Below are positions 8,009 through 16,610 of a stretch of 64,000 nt of DNA, in pieces. Origin of the DNA: an uncultured Pelagibacteraceae bacterium (lineage in GTDB: Bacteria > Pseudomonadota > Alphaproteobacteria > Pelagibacterales > Pelagibacteraceae). Position 1 is the first letter of the stretch, and each line of letters begins with the position of its first letter. The notes under the pieces were generated by a model that had not been told where the DNA came from, did not search any database, and saw only the letters and a list, made by a program, of their open reading frames with translations. Made by a program: the position numbers and the translations under genes. The DNA lies in the NCBI GenBank assembly GCA_902613545.1, contig CACMHW010000003.1:1-64000 (forward strand), given 5' to 3'.

Positions 8009-8764
8009 ATGGAATTTTTAGAAACTATTAATTTAACAATAGGAAACTTTATATTTTTTTGTCTAGTAATACTACTCGCTTCATTTGTCAGAGGTTTTAG
8101 TGGGTTTGGATTTTCTGCATCAAGTATTTCTTTGTTATCTTTTATTCTTCCTCCAGTAGAAATTGTTCCTATTATTCTTTTGTTGGAGGTAATAGCAAGT
8201 TTTTTTATGATACCAAGCATATGGGGTAAAATTAATTGGAAATTTGTTGTATATTTACTTTTTGGGGTAGCTTTAGGAACCCCGATAGGTGTAAAATTAC
8301 TTTCTATCTTAGAGCCTAAATTAATGCACATGATTATTTCTATAACAGTAATGTTTTTTGCTGTATTGCTGCTCAAAGGATATAAAAATAATAAATTAAA
8401 ACACAACTTATCTAAATTTTTTGTAGGAACAGTCGCAGGTGCAGCAAATGGTTTTGGAACTTTAGCTGGTTTGCCAATAGCTTTATATTTTTTAGTAATC
8501 GCAGTAGAACCGGCAGTTATCAGGGCATCAATTGCTGCTTTATTTTTTTTTACTGACTCATATGCATTAATTTTAACTTACTTTAGCGGTCTTTTGGATT
8601 TGTCATTTTTATTTAGGACTCTACCTCTGATTTTAATAGTTCCGATTGGTGTTTTTATGGGTACAAGACTTTTTAAAGGTAGTACTAGAGAAAGTTATAA
8701 GAAATATGTTCTATATTTTTTAATCGTTATCTCTTTTTTCGGACTAATAAAATCTGTAATCTAA
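8009..8764 (+). CDS. TauE/SafE family sulfite exporter-like permease (short form)
   Basis: A hydrophobic protein of about 251 residues with seven to eight membrane segments. The TauE/SafE pattern is visible in LLASFVRGFSGFGFSAS near the N-terminus and the repeat-like VGTVAGAANGFGTLAGLPIALYF in the second half. The family exports or imports sulfur-containing organic anions, but substrates are poorly predicted. An in-frame ATG lies 6 nt upstream (8003); I chose the ATG at 8009 (MEFLETINL), though both are plausible. It is convergent with a second, longer TauE/SafE gene with a 4 nt overlap. Confidence 0.85.
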   Translation: MEFLETINLTIGNFIFFCLVILLASFVRGFSGFGFSASSISLLSFILPPVEIVPIILLLEVIASFFMIPSIWGKINWKFVVYLLFGVALGTPIGVKLLSILEPKLMHMIISITVMFFAVLLLKGYKNNKLKHNLSKFFVGTVAGAANGFGTLAGLPIALYFLVIAVEPAVIRASIAALFFFTDSYALILTYFSGLLDLSFLFRTLPLILIVPIGVFMGTRLFKGSTRESYKKYVLYFLIVISFFGLIKSVI

Positions 8765-9849
8765 ATTTTTTTAATTAAGATTTTATTTCTATATTTGCTC
8801 AATAATTGTCTGCCCCCAGCACCTATGACACCTAAAACGATAGCTATGAGTATTGCCATTGATCCGTAAAGAAGTGGATTATTCTCTGATAATTTTGATA
8901 TAAATTTTGAAAAAAAATTGAGATTTTGGAAATTCACGATATCGACGTTTTTTAATTGCCTTACACCCTCATAAAAAAACGTATCATAGGCAATCGCTAT
9001 TGCAACAGCACACAGCAACATGGCAAATAATGTTTTCAAATGTGAGCTATCTAAATATTGCCCAATTTTCTGACCTACTTGCACTCCAATTATCGAACCT
9101 ATTACTAAGATTATAACTAAAATCAAATCAATAGAACCATAATTAAATGCATGTAATATTGTAACTAATGCGCTTATAAAAACTGTTACAAATAAAGATG
9201 TTCCGGGTATAAATTTTACTGGCATACCTATTAAATAAATCATTGCAGGCACCATTAAAAAAGCACCTCCTACTCCAATTAATGCTGCTACAAATCCCAC
9301 TATAACACCAAGCAAAATTGGCGTAAAAGCACTCTCGTAAAGTCTAGACTTTGGAAACCTAAGTTTAAACGGTAAGCCATGTATCCAATAGTGAGTATGT
9401 AATTTTTGTTTTAAAACTAATTTTTTTCTAGCTCTGTCAATTTCTTTGGCTCCTTCAATGAGCATCAACGTACCGATAATTGCGAGAAGATACATGTATG
9501 ATAATGAAATAATTAAACTCAACTTCCCAGTTTCTTTAAAAAAAGTAAATGTAACAATGCCTAAAATAGTTCCCAGAACACCACCAATGATTATCATCAT
9601 ACCCATTTTATAGTCCAAAGTATTTTTAAACCAGTGCGTCATTGATCCAGATACTGAAGTTGCTAATATATTATTTATTTCATTTGGAACTGCGTAAACT
9701 GGTGGTATACCCAAAAATATTAAAAATGGTGTCATCAAAAAACCTCCACCAACACCAAATAAACCTGAGAGAACTCCGACTGCAAAACTTATAAACAAAA
9801 TTGTGATTATATTTATATGAACTTGAACTATAGGAAGATAAATTTCCAT
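8761..9849 (-). CDS. TauE/SafE family permease (long form)
   Basis: A 362-residue protein with two TauE repeats. LSGLFGVGGGFLMTPFLIFLGIPP near residue 30 and VAALIGVGGAFLMVPAMIYLIGMP near 190 are clear halves of the inverted-repeat fold. Between them lies a polar cytoplasmic insert (around 135-170) containing EIDRARKKLVLKQK, and there is an extra C-terminal helix. This long, GVGGG-type form is frequent in marine alphaproteobacteria. The substrate is unknown; sulfite, sulfoacetate or other small organic acids are possible. It is convergent with the short permease at 8009-8764. Confidence 0.9.
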   Translation of the reverse strand: MEIYLPIVQVHINIITILFISFAVGVLSGLFGVGGGFLMTPFLIFLGIPPVYAVPNEINNILATSVSGSMTHWFKNTLDYKMGMMIIIGGVLGTILGIVTFTFFKETGKLSLIISLSYMYLLAIIGTLMLIEGAKEIDRARKKLVLKQKLHTHYWIHGLPFKLRFPKSRLYESAFTPILLGVIVGFVAALIGVGGAFLMVPAMIYLIGMPVKFIPGTSLFVTVFISALVTILHAFNYGSIDLILVIILVIGSIIGVQVGQKIGQYLDSSHLKTLFAMLLCAVAIAIAYDTFFYEGVRQLKNVDIVNFQNLNFFSKFISKLSENNPLLYGSMAILIAIVLGVIGAGGRQLLSKYRNKILIKKI

Positions 9850-9886
9850 CTATAAGTTTTTAAATGAAATCAATTATTAAATCAAA

Positions 9887-10498
9887 TCAATTCGAATTTC
9901 TTAAACAATTTATTCCAACACAATATTTAGAGAACCTAGATTCTTTCAGATTAATTATTTTTTCAACGTGATTTTTATCAATTTCTTTTCTTTGTATTTT
10001 GACCTCTAAAATTATTTTGTTTATTTTTTTTGGATTTCTAAATTCATTTGATGGATTAAAAAATTCAATATTTTCATCCATTGTAATTCTACCAAGATCT
10101 TTTAACTCGTAATAGCTTCTTAAATATTTTACTCTAATTTTTTGATCAACAATATTGTTTATTCCCATACTTTTTAAAGTTTTGTGAAGCTCAAAGCTAT
10201 TAAATTGAAAATTTTTTAAAATAATTTTTTCTCTGTGATAATTTTTTGTTTTTTTAATCTCTAAATTGCTTGGTTTTTCGTTATTGTAACCTCTCAGTCT
10301 TATCTTAAATCTGGGGGTTACTCCCTCCTCACTTAAACTAAAGAATTGTAAATCTTTTGTATCAAAATAAATACTTTCAACTATTCTATCTGGAAAAATT
10401 TTATTTAAATGATTTTTATTTATAAAATTAATTTTTTCTTTTTTATTAATTATAAATTTTATTTCGTGTCTTTTTTGATTATCTTGGGGAATATTCAT
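9887..10498 (-). CDS. VTC domain protein (polyphosphate polymerase-like)
   Basis: A 203-residue protein with the tunnel-fold residues of VTC-type polyphosphate polymerases: RHEIKFII at the N-terminus, ESIYFDTKDL, RFKIRLRGYN, NLEIKKTKNYHREK, ITMDENIEFF, IILEVKI and a final RFSKYCVGI. The alternating charged residues on beta strands are what lines the tunnel that binds phosphate chains. The sequence looks complete, without transmembrane helices. It is the last gene of a unit with the CotH-like and DUF4956 genes, 5 nt from the former. In this setting it may phosphorylate or polyphosphorylate an envelope target, though that is not demonstrated. Confidence 0.85.
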   Translation of the reverse strand: MNIPQDNQKRHEIKFIINKKEKINFINKNHLNKIFPDRIVESIYFDTKDLQFFSLSEEGVTPRFKIRLRGYNNEKPSNLEIKKTKNYHREKIILKNFQFNSFELHKTLKSMGINNIVDQKIRVKYLRSYYELKDLGRITMDENIEFFNPSNEFRNPKKINKIILEVKIQRKEIDKNHVEKIINLKESRFSKYCVGINCLRNSN

Positions 10499-10503
10499 TA
10501 AAA

Positions 10504-12627
10504 TTAATTTTGTTTTAAAATATTGATCTCTGATAATCTATCAAGTTGTTTAAGGGTATTATATTGATTGCAGTTAAGACTTTTTATATTCAGTTTAGAT
10601 CCTTTAAATTCTTTTTTTTTGTTATATGCAGCTAGACAAATATTCATATTATTCATGGCTACATTTTTTACATTTGTTATTGCGTCATCTTTAGATGCTA
10701 TGCCAATATTACTATACATTATGACACCGTTATGCATATTTAACTTTGATCTTTCTCCAACTGATAAACCTTTGTCTCCACAATTTTTTAAGTTTGCATT
10801 AATTATTTCATATTCGCCAAAAGAAAAATCTATACAATCATTTTTAGCATTATGTACTTTTAAATCATTTATTTTAATTTTAGAAAAATCTAAATCTAAA
10901 GCATCAAAATAAGAATTATCTATTTGAATTTTATTAATAATTCCTGAAGAGTTTTTTATATTAATTGAATCTTCACAGATCATATCTGAGCTTTTAAGGA
11001 TTATATTTTTAAAATTAGTATCAAAGAAATTTACACAACCAGTTAATAAATTTTTATCATATCTGATTTCACTAATTTTATCTTTTTGAAAATTAAACTC
11101 TCTATTAAATTCAAAATTTACATTTTCAAAATTACCTTGGATAAAAAGCTTAGCTTCACTATTTAAGAAATCAAATTTTAAGTTTTTGTTTTTTATATCT
11201 TGCTGAATAAAATAATAAGTCCCTTTTTTATTAATTTTAAATTTATCGTTTTCATTATCCAACCAAATAATTGGCATTTCATTATTGAACGTGCCTAAGT
11301 TTATAGGAAATGATTTAAAATTATCAGTAAGTTTAAATCTTCCACTTTCTGAAATAAGTTTACTATAACTCAAACTGTCAATCTGACTGCATATGAGAAT
11401 TTCATTATTATTAATACTAAGTTGGCAGCTATAAAAGTTATCATTAAAGATAAAAGAATAAATTATTACCTTTTCATTATTTTTTAAAATTTCTTTTTTA
11501 TTTTCTTTATTTTTCTCTAAGTAATTAATAATTTTATTCTTAATATTTTCATACTTTACGTCTTTTTTGTTATCTAAAGTTTGATTGGGAAATGAATTTC
11601 TTAATTGATTTATTTTATTCTTACTTAAGTGTAGTACGTCACCTAAAACGCACTCTTGCATTCTAGTCAAATTTTTACTTGTTAAATTTTTGAAATCTTT
11701 TTTAAAACTTGATAAAATTTCATTATTTGCTTTTTTTTGACAGTCTGTTTTTCCTGGCAAAAATTGAACATTTCCATCGTAATAAAGTGGCACAAATATT
11801 TTCTTATAAGGTATGTAAATGTACTTTCGATTTATAGTAGCTAAACCATGGTAAGCATATTTTTTGTGAATTGTGGTAAAAAAATCTTCATTAATTACTT
11901 TTTTATTAAAATCTTTATTGGCTCTCAAAGCTATAGCTTCAGAGGCAATAAAATTTGAGATATCGTTTTTAAGAAAATTATTATTATCTATTACAAATGA
12001 AGAAGTGAAAAAGTTATTGTAAATTTCTTTTTCTTCATTATTGAGATAAAAACTAAAATCATTAGATTTTAAAATTACTGTTTCTGTAAGATCATTTCTT
12101 TCTAAAAACTCTTTCGTTGCATCTTCCTGAAAAATTGCTTTATAAATATTCCCGTTTAAATTTACCTCCACCATTCTTGTGTAAAGTGAGGGAAATCCTA
12201 AATAGTCAAGCATTAATGTCCAAAAAACCTCGTTCTCACCTTTTCTTGTTTCAGGCAAAAAAAGATTAAATCTTGTTACTCCGTTAAAACTGTCATCTAA
12301 TATTTTTACTTTTAGGCTTGTTAATGGAGGTCTAAGATGATCTTTCCAATCTCCTAAAATTCTTATCTCTGAATTAATCAATTTTTCATCTGTTAAAATT
12401 TTTGCTTTGACCCATTTCTTATATTTTTTTTTTATATTTTTTTCGCCATAAATTTCACCATCAGTGTAGGCTCTCATAGACCTTCTTAAATATTTATTAT
12501 ATTCAGAATTTGATAACTCAAATTGAATTGAAGATGGAATAGTTAAATTTTTTGAAAAAGCTGAATTAGAATATAAAAAAATTACTATAAAAAATTGTGT
12601 GATTAAAAAACATTTAATTATTCTCAT
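10504..12627 (-). CDS. CotH kinase-like exported protein with C-terminal beta-helix
   Basis: About 707 residues starting at ATG 12627 (MRIIKCFLITQF); a longer start at 12639 overlaps the upstream gene more. A signal peptide ends near SNSAFSKN. Residues about 80-300 look like the CotH fold: RFNLFLPETRKGENEVF, LGFPSLYTRMVEVNLNGN, IFQEDATKEFLERNDL and the acidic VPLYYDGNVQFLPG, a possible metal site. Residues about 520-690 are short repeating strands (KINDLKVHNAKND, EYEIINANLKNCGDKG) typical of a right-handed parallel beta-helix. CotH proteins in Bacillus spores are protein kinases. The combination with a beta-helix suggests a surface-binding enzyme. It is cotranscribed with DUF4956 and VTC. Confidence 0.75.
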   Translation of the reverse strand: MRIIKCFLITQFFIVIFLYSNSAFSKNLTIPSSIQFELSNSEYNKYLRRSMRAYTDGEIYGEKNIKKKYKKWVKAKILTDEKLINSEIRILGDWKDHLRPPLTSLKVKILDDSFNGVTRFNLFLPETRKGENEVFWTLMLDYLGFPSLYTRMVEVNLNGNIYKAIFQEDATKEFLERNDLTETVILKSNDFSFYLNNEEKEIYNNFFTSSFVIDNNNFLKNDISNFIASEAIALRANKDFNKKVINEDFFTTIHKKYAYHGLATINRKYIYIPYKKIFVPLYYDGNVQFLPGKTDCQKKANNEILSSFKKDFKNLTSKNLTRMQECVLGDVLHLSKNKINQLRNSFPNQTLDNKKDVKYENIKNKIINYLEKNKENKKEILKNNEKVIIYSFIFNDNFYSCQLSINNNEILICSQIDSLSYSKLISESGRFKLTDNFKSFPINLGTFNNEMPIIWLDNENDKFKINKKGTYYFIQQDIKNKNLKFDFLNSEAKLFIQGNFENVNFEFNREFNFQKDKISEIRYDKNLLTGCVNFFDTNFKNIILKSSDMICEDSINIKNSSGIINKIQIDNSYFDALDLDFSKIKINDLKVHNAKNDCIDFSFGEYEIINANLKNCGDKGLSVGERSKLNMHNGVIMYSNIGIASKDDAITNVKNVAMNNMNICLAAYNKKKEFKGSKLNIKSLNCNQYNTLKQLDRLSEINILKQN

Positions 12628-13288
12628 CAAGATCAACATTATAACTATTTATCTTGGATGACCATTCATTTAAAAATTTATCTTTATCGACTGACTTATC
12701 AAAAATCATAAAACCAGATATATCATATTTGTCACCCTCGTTTTTTACTGAGTAATTTCTAATGTTTTTATCACTGGTAATTTTCTTAAAATCATTTTCC
12801 TTCATCAGACCATGAAAGTTTAGTGATAATTTCCCATCACTTCCTGATGAATTATCTTTTATTAATGAAAAGCGTCTGATGAAATAAGGTAATATTGACA
12901 AAAGTATTATTAAAACTACTGTTATGCTCAGATCGACTTTGGCACTTATTCCAATAGTAAGTAAGCTAAAATAATGAACTAATTCATAAGGAGTTCTTAT
13001 AGGAGTTCTAAATCTTACAATAGATAATGCACCGATCATTCCTATACTTAACGCGATATTAGACCCAATCACTGTAGTAATAACCAAGCCAATCACTGGC
13101 AAAGTTATTCCAACATAGATATTAAAATTGTTACGCAACCATTTGTAGCTAAACTTAGAGTGAACGTAAGTGACTATTAACCCACCTAATGCACAAAAAA
13201 TAATTTTTATTAGTAATAAAAATAATACAATATTTTGTGCTGATAATTTTTTATATGCTAAAGTTATTACTTCAAGCAGTTCCTGCAT
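12614..13288 (-). CDS. DUF4956 family membrane protein
   Basis: A 224-residue protein with an N-terminal helix region, about four membrane segments and a cytoplasmic C-terminal domain from about residue 140. The signature GMIGALSIVRFRTPIRTPYELVHYFSLLTIGI is diagnostic for DUF4956 (positions about 95-130). The family is almost always encoded beside VTC and CotH proteins, as here. It is the first gene of the three-gene unit and its end overlaps the CotH-like start. Its role is unknown; it is plausibly a channel or scaffold supplying the VTC enzyme. Confidence 0.9.
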   Translation of the reverse strand: MQELLEVITLAYKKLSAQNIVLFLLLIKIIFCALGGLIVTYVHSKFSYKWLRNNFNIYVGITLPVIGLVITTVIGSNIALSIGMIGALSIVRFRTPIRTPYELVHYFSLLTIGISAKVDLSITVVLIILLSILPYFIRRFSLIKDNSSGSDGKLSLNFHGLMKENDFKKITSDKNIRNYSVKNEGDKYDISGFMIFDKSVDKDKFLNEWSSKINSYNVDLDENN

Positions 13289-13315
13289 TTAATTATTTTC
13301 TCAATCTTTAAATTT

Positions 13316-13984
13316 CTAAGCAGCTTGTTTAAGTCTATGCTTAGAGGTCATTCCACTTAAAAAATTCCAAAGATATCTAGCAGTTAATAAAGAAGCTGTT
13401 TCCGCTTTTTCTTGTTCTTCTTTCGATAAACTATCTAATAGCTTTTCGCACTCAGCTCTATGAATTACATCAGCCGATTTATGCGCTTCGAAAAACTCCA
13501 GACCTTCTTTTGATCTTACCCCATAAAATTTTTTAAGACCTTGAATTTTTGTTTCTGCTATTTCTGGAATTTGTCGCTCGTAAGTGTATAAAGAGGCGAG
13601 ACCTTCCGCGTATGATTTTCTTGCTTGAGAAAAGAAATTATCAATCATATCTTTTGTAAACCAATCAAGTTTTACTTTTTCAATTTCTTTTTCATCAGCT
13701 CCTAAGGATTTAGCAAAATTTTTCCACAGCTTAGGGTGATCTCCATCTTTGTTTTCCTCATCTTGTAAGTTTTCCAAAAGAATTCTTCTTTTTTCAATAT
13801 CTTCACATATAGAATGTGTTGCACTGATATATCTTGGGAAGGCTTTAACGTGCTGATAGTATTGCTCAGCATAATCTTTAATAATCTCTCTAGTTAATTT
13901 TCCCTCGTTCCAATAAACTTGGTAAAATGGGTGTTTAAGTAAGTGAAACTTGTCTAACTTTTTTCCTAGAATTGATGAAAACAT
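13316..13984 (-). CDS. CADD family protein (candidate self-sacrificing pABA synthase)
   Basis: A 222-residue all-helical protein of the TenA/PqqC-like CADD group. Diiron ligand candidates are E76, H83, E136, H168, D172 and H175, in the stretches LQDEENKDGDHP, YTYERQIPE and FFEAHKSADVIH. These sit at constant offsets from the ligands I recall for Chlamydia CADD. Tyr21 (HPFYQVYW) and Lys146 (ETKIQ) fall where the chlamydial sacrificed tyrosine and catalytic lysine would be. In Chlamydia the enzyme makes p-aminobenzoate for folate from its own tyrosine. A tataacaaaggag stretch precedes the start. The folate-related folE is elsewhere in the window. Confidence 0.9.
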   Translation of the reverse strand: MFSSILGKKLDKFHLLKHPFYQVYWNEGKLTREIIKDYAEQYYQHVKAFPRYISATHSICEDIEKRRILLENLQDEENKDGDHPKLWKNFAKSLGADEKEIEKVKLDWFTKDMIDNFFSQARKSYAEGLASLYTYERQIPEIAETKIQGLKKFYGVRSKEGLEFFEAHKSADVIHRAECEKLLDSLSKEEQEKAETASLLTARYLWNFLSGMTSKHRLKQAA

Positions 13985-14042
13985 ATTTTCTCCTTTGTTA
14001 TTTAAAGCCTATTAAAAAAATTAAAATGATTAAATAAAAAAA

Positions 14043-14143
14043 TTATCCACAATTTTGAGTTGTAAATAAATGATGTTCACGTTTTGATTCACTTTTGATT
14101 CACTTAGGGACTCAATTTACAACCTTAGATAGTTTTATCCACA
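14043..14143. promoter_or_regulatory. Two perfect DnaA-box-like 9-mers with a tandem 11-mer and inverted repeat
   Basis: TTATCCACA occurs at 14043-14051 and again at 14135-14143, the second inside the MFS stop region. Between them is a tandem pair of ttttgattcac (14082-14092 and 14093-14103) and an inverted repeat gttgtaaat / atttacaac flanking it. The segment is also the upstream region of the CADD gene. Whether it binds DnaA is unknown. Confidence 0.35.
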
Positions 14144-15348
14144 GTTACTAAAGGCTTTTCGTCTATTGGAAGGTGAAGAGCTGTGGCAACAAATGATAAA
14201 ACTATAGCTAAATACCAAGCATAATCGAAACTTCCAAATTGATCGTAAAAATAACCTCCAAGGTAAGCACCCAGAAATGATCCAAATTGATGATTAAGGA
14301 ATACAATACCAAAAAGAAGAGTTAGATTTTTTGTTCCAAAAATTTGAGCAACGATACCGTTAGTAGCTGGTACAGTAGCGAGCCATAATAAACCGAAAGA
14401 TGTACCAAACAACACAGCAGACAAATTTGAGGCTGGTAAAAAAATAAATAGAATTAATGTTATCCCTCTTAAGAAATAAAGCCCACTTAAAAGTATCTTT
14501 TTACTATATTTATCTCCTAAATAGCCCATTACCAATGTACCAATAATATTAAAAAAACCAATCAATGCTAGAATAGCCATCCCTGTCCAATCTGCTAACC
14601 CTTTATCTTGAACATATCTTGGGACATGAGTAGCTATTAAAGTAATTTGAAAACCACAAACAAAAAATCCTAAAATTAATAATCTAAATCCTTTGTGGGC
14701 GAAAGACTCTTTTAAAACTTCTTTTAAGCTTCGATTGTCAATATTGGTATTTAAATTTGACACTTGAGTTTTTGGAAGTTTTACGAAAAAACCAGGTATA
14801 CACATAAGAAATAAAATAATCGAAAAAATAATAAAAGACATTTGCCAGGTAGATACATTTTTAAAAATATTTGCGAGAATAGGAAAAATAAACATTCCTA
14901 AACCTCCACAAGCTGTAACAATACCTGCTGCTTTACTTCTATTTTCATTTGGAAAATGTTTTGAAATCATTGGAGTGAGAATGGTTCCAGCAGCTCCTGC
15001 TAAACCCAAACCAACAAGTAATCCTAAATTAATTTGTAACCACATGCCTGAAATGAAGTTATTTCCCATTAGTAGCATTGATATCGAATAGAAAATTAAA
15101 GCAGGAACGATTACAACATATCCACCTAATCTGTCAGAAATTCTTCCAAAAATTGGAGTAAAAATTCCCCAAAAAATTGCGTGAACTGCAACCGCTAATC
15201 CAAATTCTGTATTTGAGGTTCCTCCAGTTGTCTCAAATTCACTTGAGTAAAGTCCAAATGTTTGTCTGACGCCCATAGTTACGCAGACAACGAAACATGC
15301 TGCTATTAAAGCATAGAATGCAGTTTTATTAGGAAAAAAATTTTTCAT
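14125..15348 (-). CDS. MFS family permease
   Basis: A 407-residue protein with twelve hydrophobic segments and the MFS loop motif GRISDRLGGYVVIVP after helix 2 (about residue 66), repeated as GYLGDKYSKKILLSG in the second half. It resembles the monocarboxylate-transporter-like MFS branch, but the substrate cannot be read from sequence. The ATG overlaps the stop codon of the cystathionine beta-lyase gene by one base (TAATG), so the two are translationally coupled. This suggests transport of a sulfur amino acid or a product of that enzyme, which is inference. Confidence 0.88.
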   Translation of the reverse strand: MKNFFPNKTAFYALIAACFVVCVTMGVRQTFGLYSSEFETTGGTSNTEFGLAVAVHAIFWGIFTPIFGRISDRLGGYVVIVPALIFYSISMLLMGNNFISGMWLQINLGLLVGLGLAGAAGTILTPMISKHFPNENRSKAAGIVTACGGLGMFIFPILANIFKNVSTWQMSFIIFSIILFLMCIPGFFVKLPKTQVSNLNTNIDNRSLKEVLKESFAHKGFRLLILGFFVCGFQITLIATHVPRYVQDKGLADWTGMAILALIGFFNIIGTLVMGYLGDKYSKKILLSGLYFLRGITLILFIFLPASNLSAVLFGTSFGLLWLATVPATNGIVAQIFGTKNLTLLFGIVFLNHQFGSFLGAYLGGYFYDQFGSFDYAWYLAIVLSFVATALHLPIDEKPLVTVDKTI

Positions 15349-16544
15349 TACTTTATTTTTTTTAAACCATTTTTAAGATCATTAATTAAATCTTTCGGAT
15401 CTTCTAAACCAATATGTAATCTTACAATAAATTCATCTTTATTAAATCGGTAAAATTGACGTCCTTTCAAATATTCATCCTTTTTATAATTTTTTAAATC
15501 TTGAAGTATAGCTAAACTTTCAAAACCGCCCCAGCTATATCCTATGCCAAACAATTCTAAAGAGTTAACAAATTGTATTACAGAGGACTTTTTTTTGCTT
15601 TTAATAACGATTGAAAGCAAACCAGTTGCTCCAGAGTAATATTTTTTCCAAAGTTTATAATTTTTTGAAGAGGGATTGTGAGGGTAAAGAATTTCTTTTA
15701 TTTTCTTTTGTCTTTTTAGAAAGGCAATAATAGCTTTTGTGTTCTCACTATGTTGTTTTAATCTTGTATCTAAAGTTCTTAAACCTCTAATGATCAAATA
15801 AGCCTCATCAGCTGACATTCTGTAACCCGACAATTTATAAAAAAACATAATCTTTTTAAAAACTTTTTTATTTACAGCCAGAGAACCACCCATAGCATCC
15901 GAATGACCTGAAAAATATTTTGTAGCAGAGCAAAAAGACATATCAAAACCTAATTTCAATGGCTTCAGATAAAGTGGTGTTCCCCATGTATTATCTAACA
16001 AAGTAAAAATTTTTCTTCTTTTAGCTAATTGAATTATTTTTGATAAATCTTGAAATTCAAAAGTATTGCTTCCAGGATTTTCAACCAAAATCATCTTGGT
16101 TTTTTTTGAAATTTTAGATTTTAAATCCTCAAATGAATCTGGATTATAAAACTTTGCATTAACATTAAACTCCTTCATAAGTTCTTGAGAAATTTCTTTG
16201 GTTGGTCCATAAACATTATCTGAAACTATAATTTCGTCTCCAGGTCTACATAAAGACATCAAAGCTAAAGCTATCCCGCCAAACCCTGTTCCCGTTAAAA
16301 AAACATGATAAGCATGCTCTAATTCTTTTAAAATATTCTCTAGTTCTATTGTTGTTGTACTGCCATATCTTCCATACGTATAATGAGTTATTTTTTTATG
16401 TTTTTTGATTTTTAGCTCATGCTGATACATTTCTTGCATTGTTTTAAATAAAATAGTGGATGCTCTAGTAACAGGAGGATTAGCAGATCGATTTACGTTA
16501 TCTTTAGTTGGGTGTTTCAAAAATGTGCTAGTAGACTTTTTCAT
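15348..16544 (-). CDS. metC: Cystathionine beta-lyase / Cys-Met metabolism PLP enzyme
   Basis: I chose the ATG at 16544 (MKKSTSTFLKHPTKDN); a frame extension to 16574 lacks a binding site and family similarity. The 398 residues show the family's THYTYGRYGSTTTIELE start, the cofactor loop FLTGTGFGGIALALM, VENPGSNTFEF, DNTWGTP and the PLP lysine in SFCSATKYFSGHSDAMGG (about residue 200). This matches PLP-dependent cystathionine beta-lyases, which split cystathionine to homocysteine, pyruvate and ammonia. Related gamma-lyases have the same fold, so the exact reaction is less certain than the family. It is coupled to the MFS gene downstream. Confidence 0.88.
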   Translation of the reverse strand: MKKSTSTFLKHPTKDNVNRSANPPVTRASTILFKTMQEMYQHELKIKKHKKITHYTYGRYGSTTTIELENILKELEHAYHVFLTGTGFGGIALALMSLCRPGDEIIVSDNVYGPTKEISQELMKEFNVNAKFYNPDSFEDLKSKISKKTKMILVENPGSNTFEFQDLSKIIQLAKRRKIFTLLDNTWGTPLYLKPLKLGFDMSFCSATKYFSGHSDAMGGSLAVNKKVFKKIMFFYKLSGYRMSADEAYLIIRGLRTLDTRLKQHSENTKAIIAFLKRQKKIKEILYPHNPSSKNYKLWKKYYSGATGLLSIVIKSKKKSSVIQFVNSLELFGIGYSWGGFESLAILQDLKNYKKDEYLKGRQFYRFNKDEFIVRLHIGLEDPKDLINDLKNGLKKIK

Positions 16545-16596
16545 AAAATAAGTATAATTGAACTTTATATACAACTTAACTTATTAAGATATAAAA

Positions 16597-16603
16597 AAGG
16601 AGG
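16597..16603 (+). promoter_or_regulatory. Strong Shine-Dalgarno site AAGGAGG
   Basis: aaggagg lies 7 nt before the ATG at 16611. It fixes the start of the 27-residue gene inside a longer frame that opens at 16512 and overlaps metC. Such a near-perfect site is uncommon in this window. Confidence 0.8.
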
Positions 16604-16610
16604 CAAAAAT

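Noticed and set aside
7954..8406. 150-codon minus-strand frame
   Set aside because: It is antisense to the short TauE/SafE gene, which has the correct membrane pattern.
10568..10912. 114-codon plus-strand frame
   Set aside because: It lies wholly antisense to the CotH-like gene and has no ribosome binding site or recognisable family.
14043..14143. Firm call of a chromosomal origin
   Set aside because: Gene orientation does not switch here, no dnaA, dnaN, parAB or hemE gene is near, and skew could not be computed, so it is listed only as a regulatory-site candidate.
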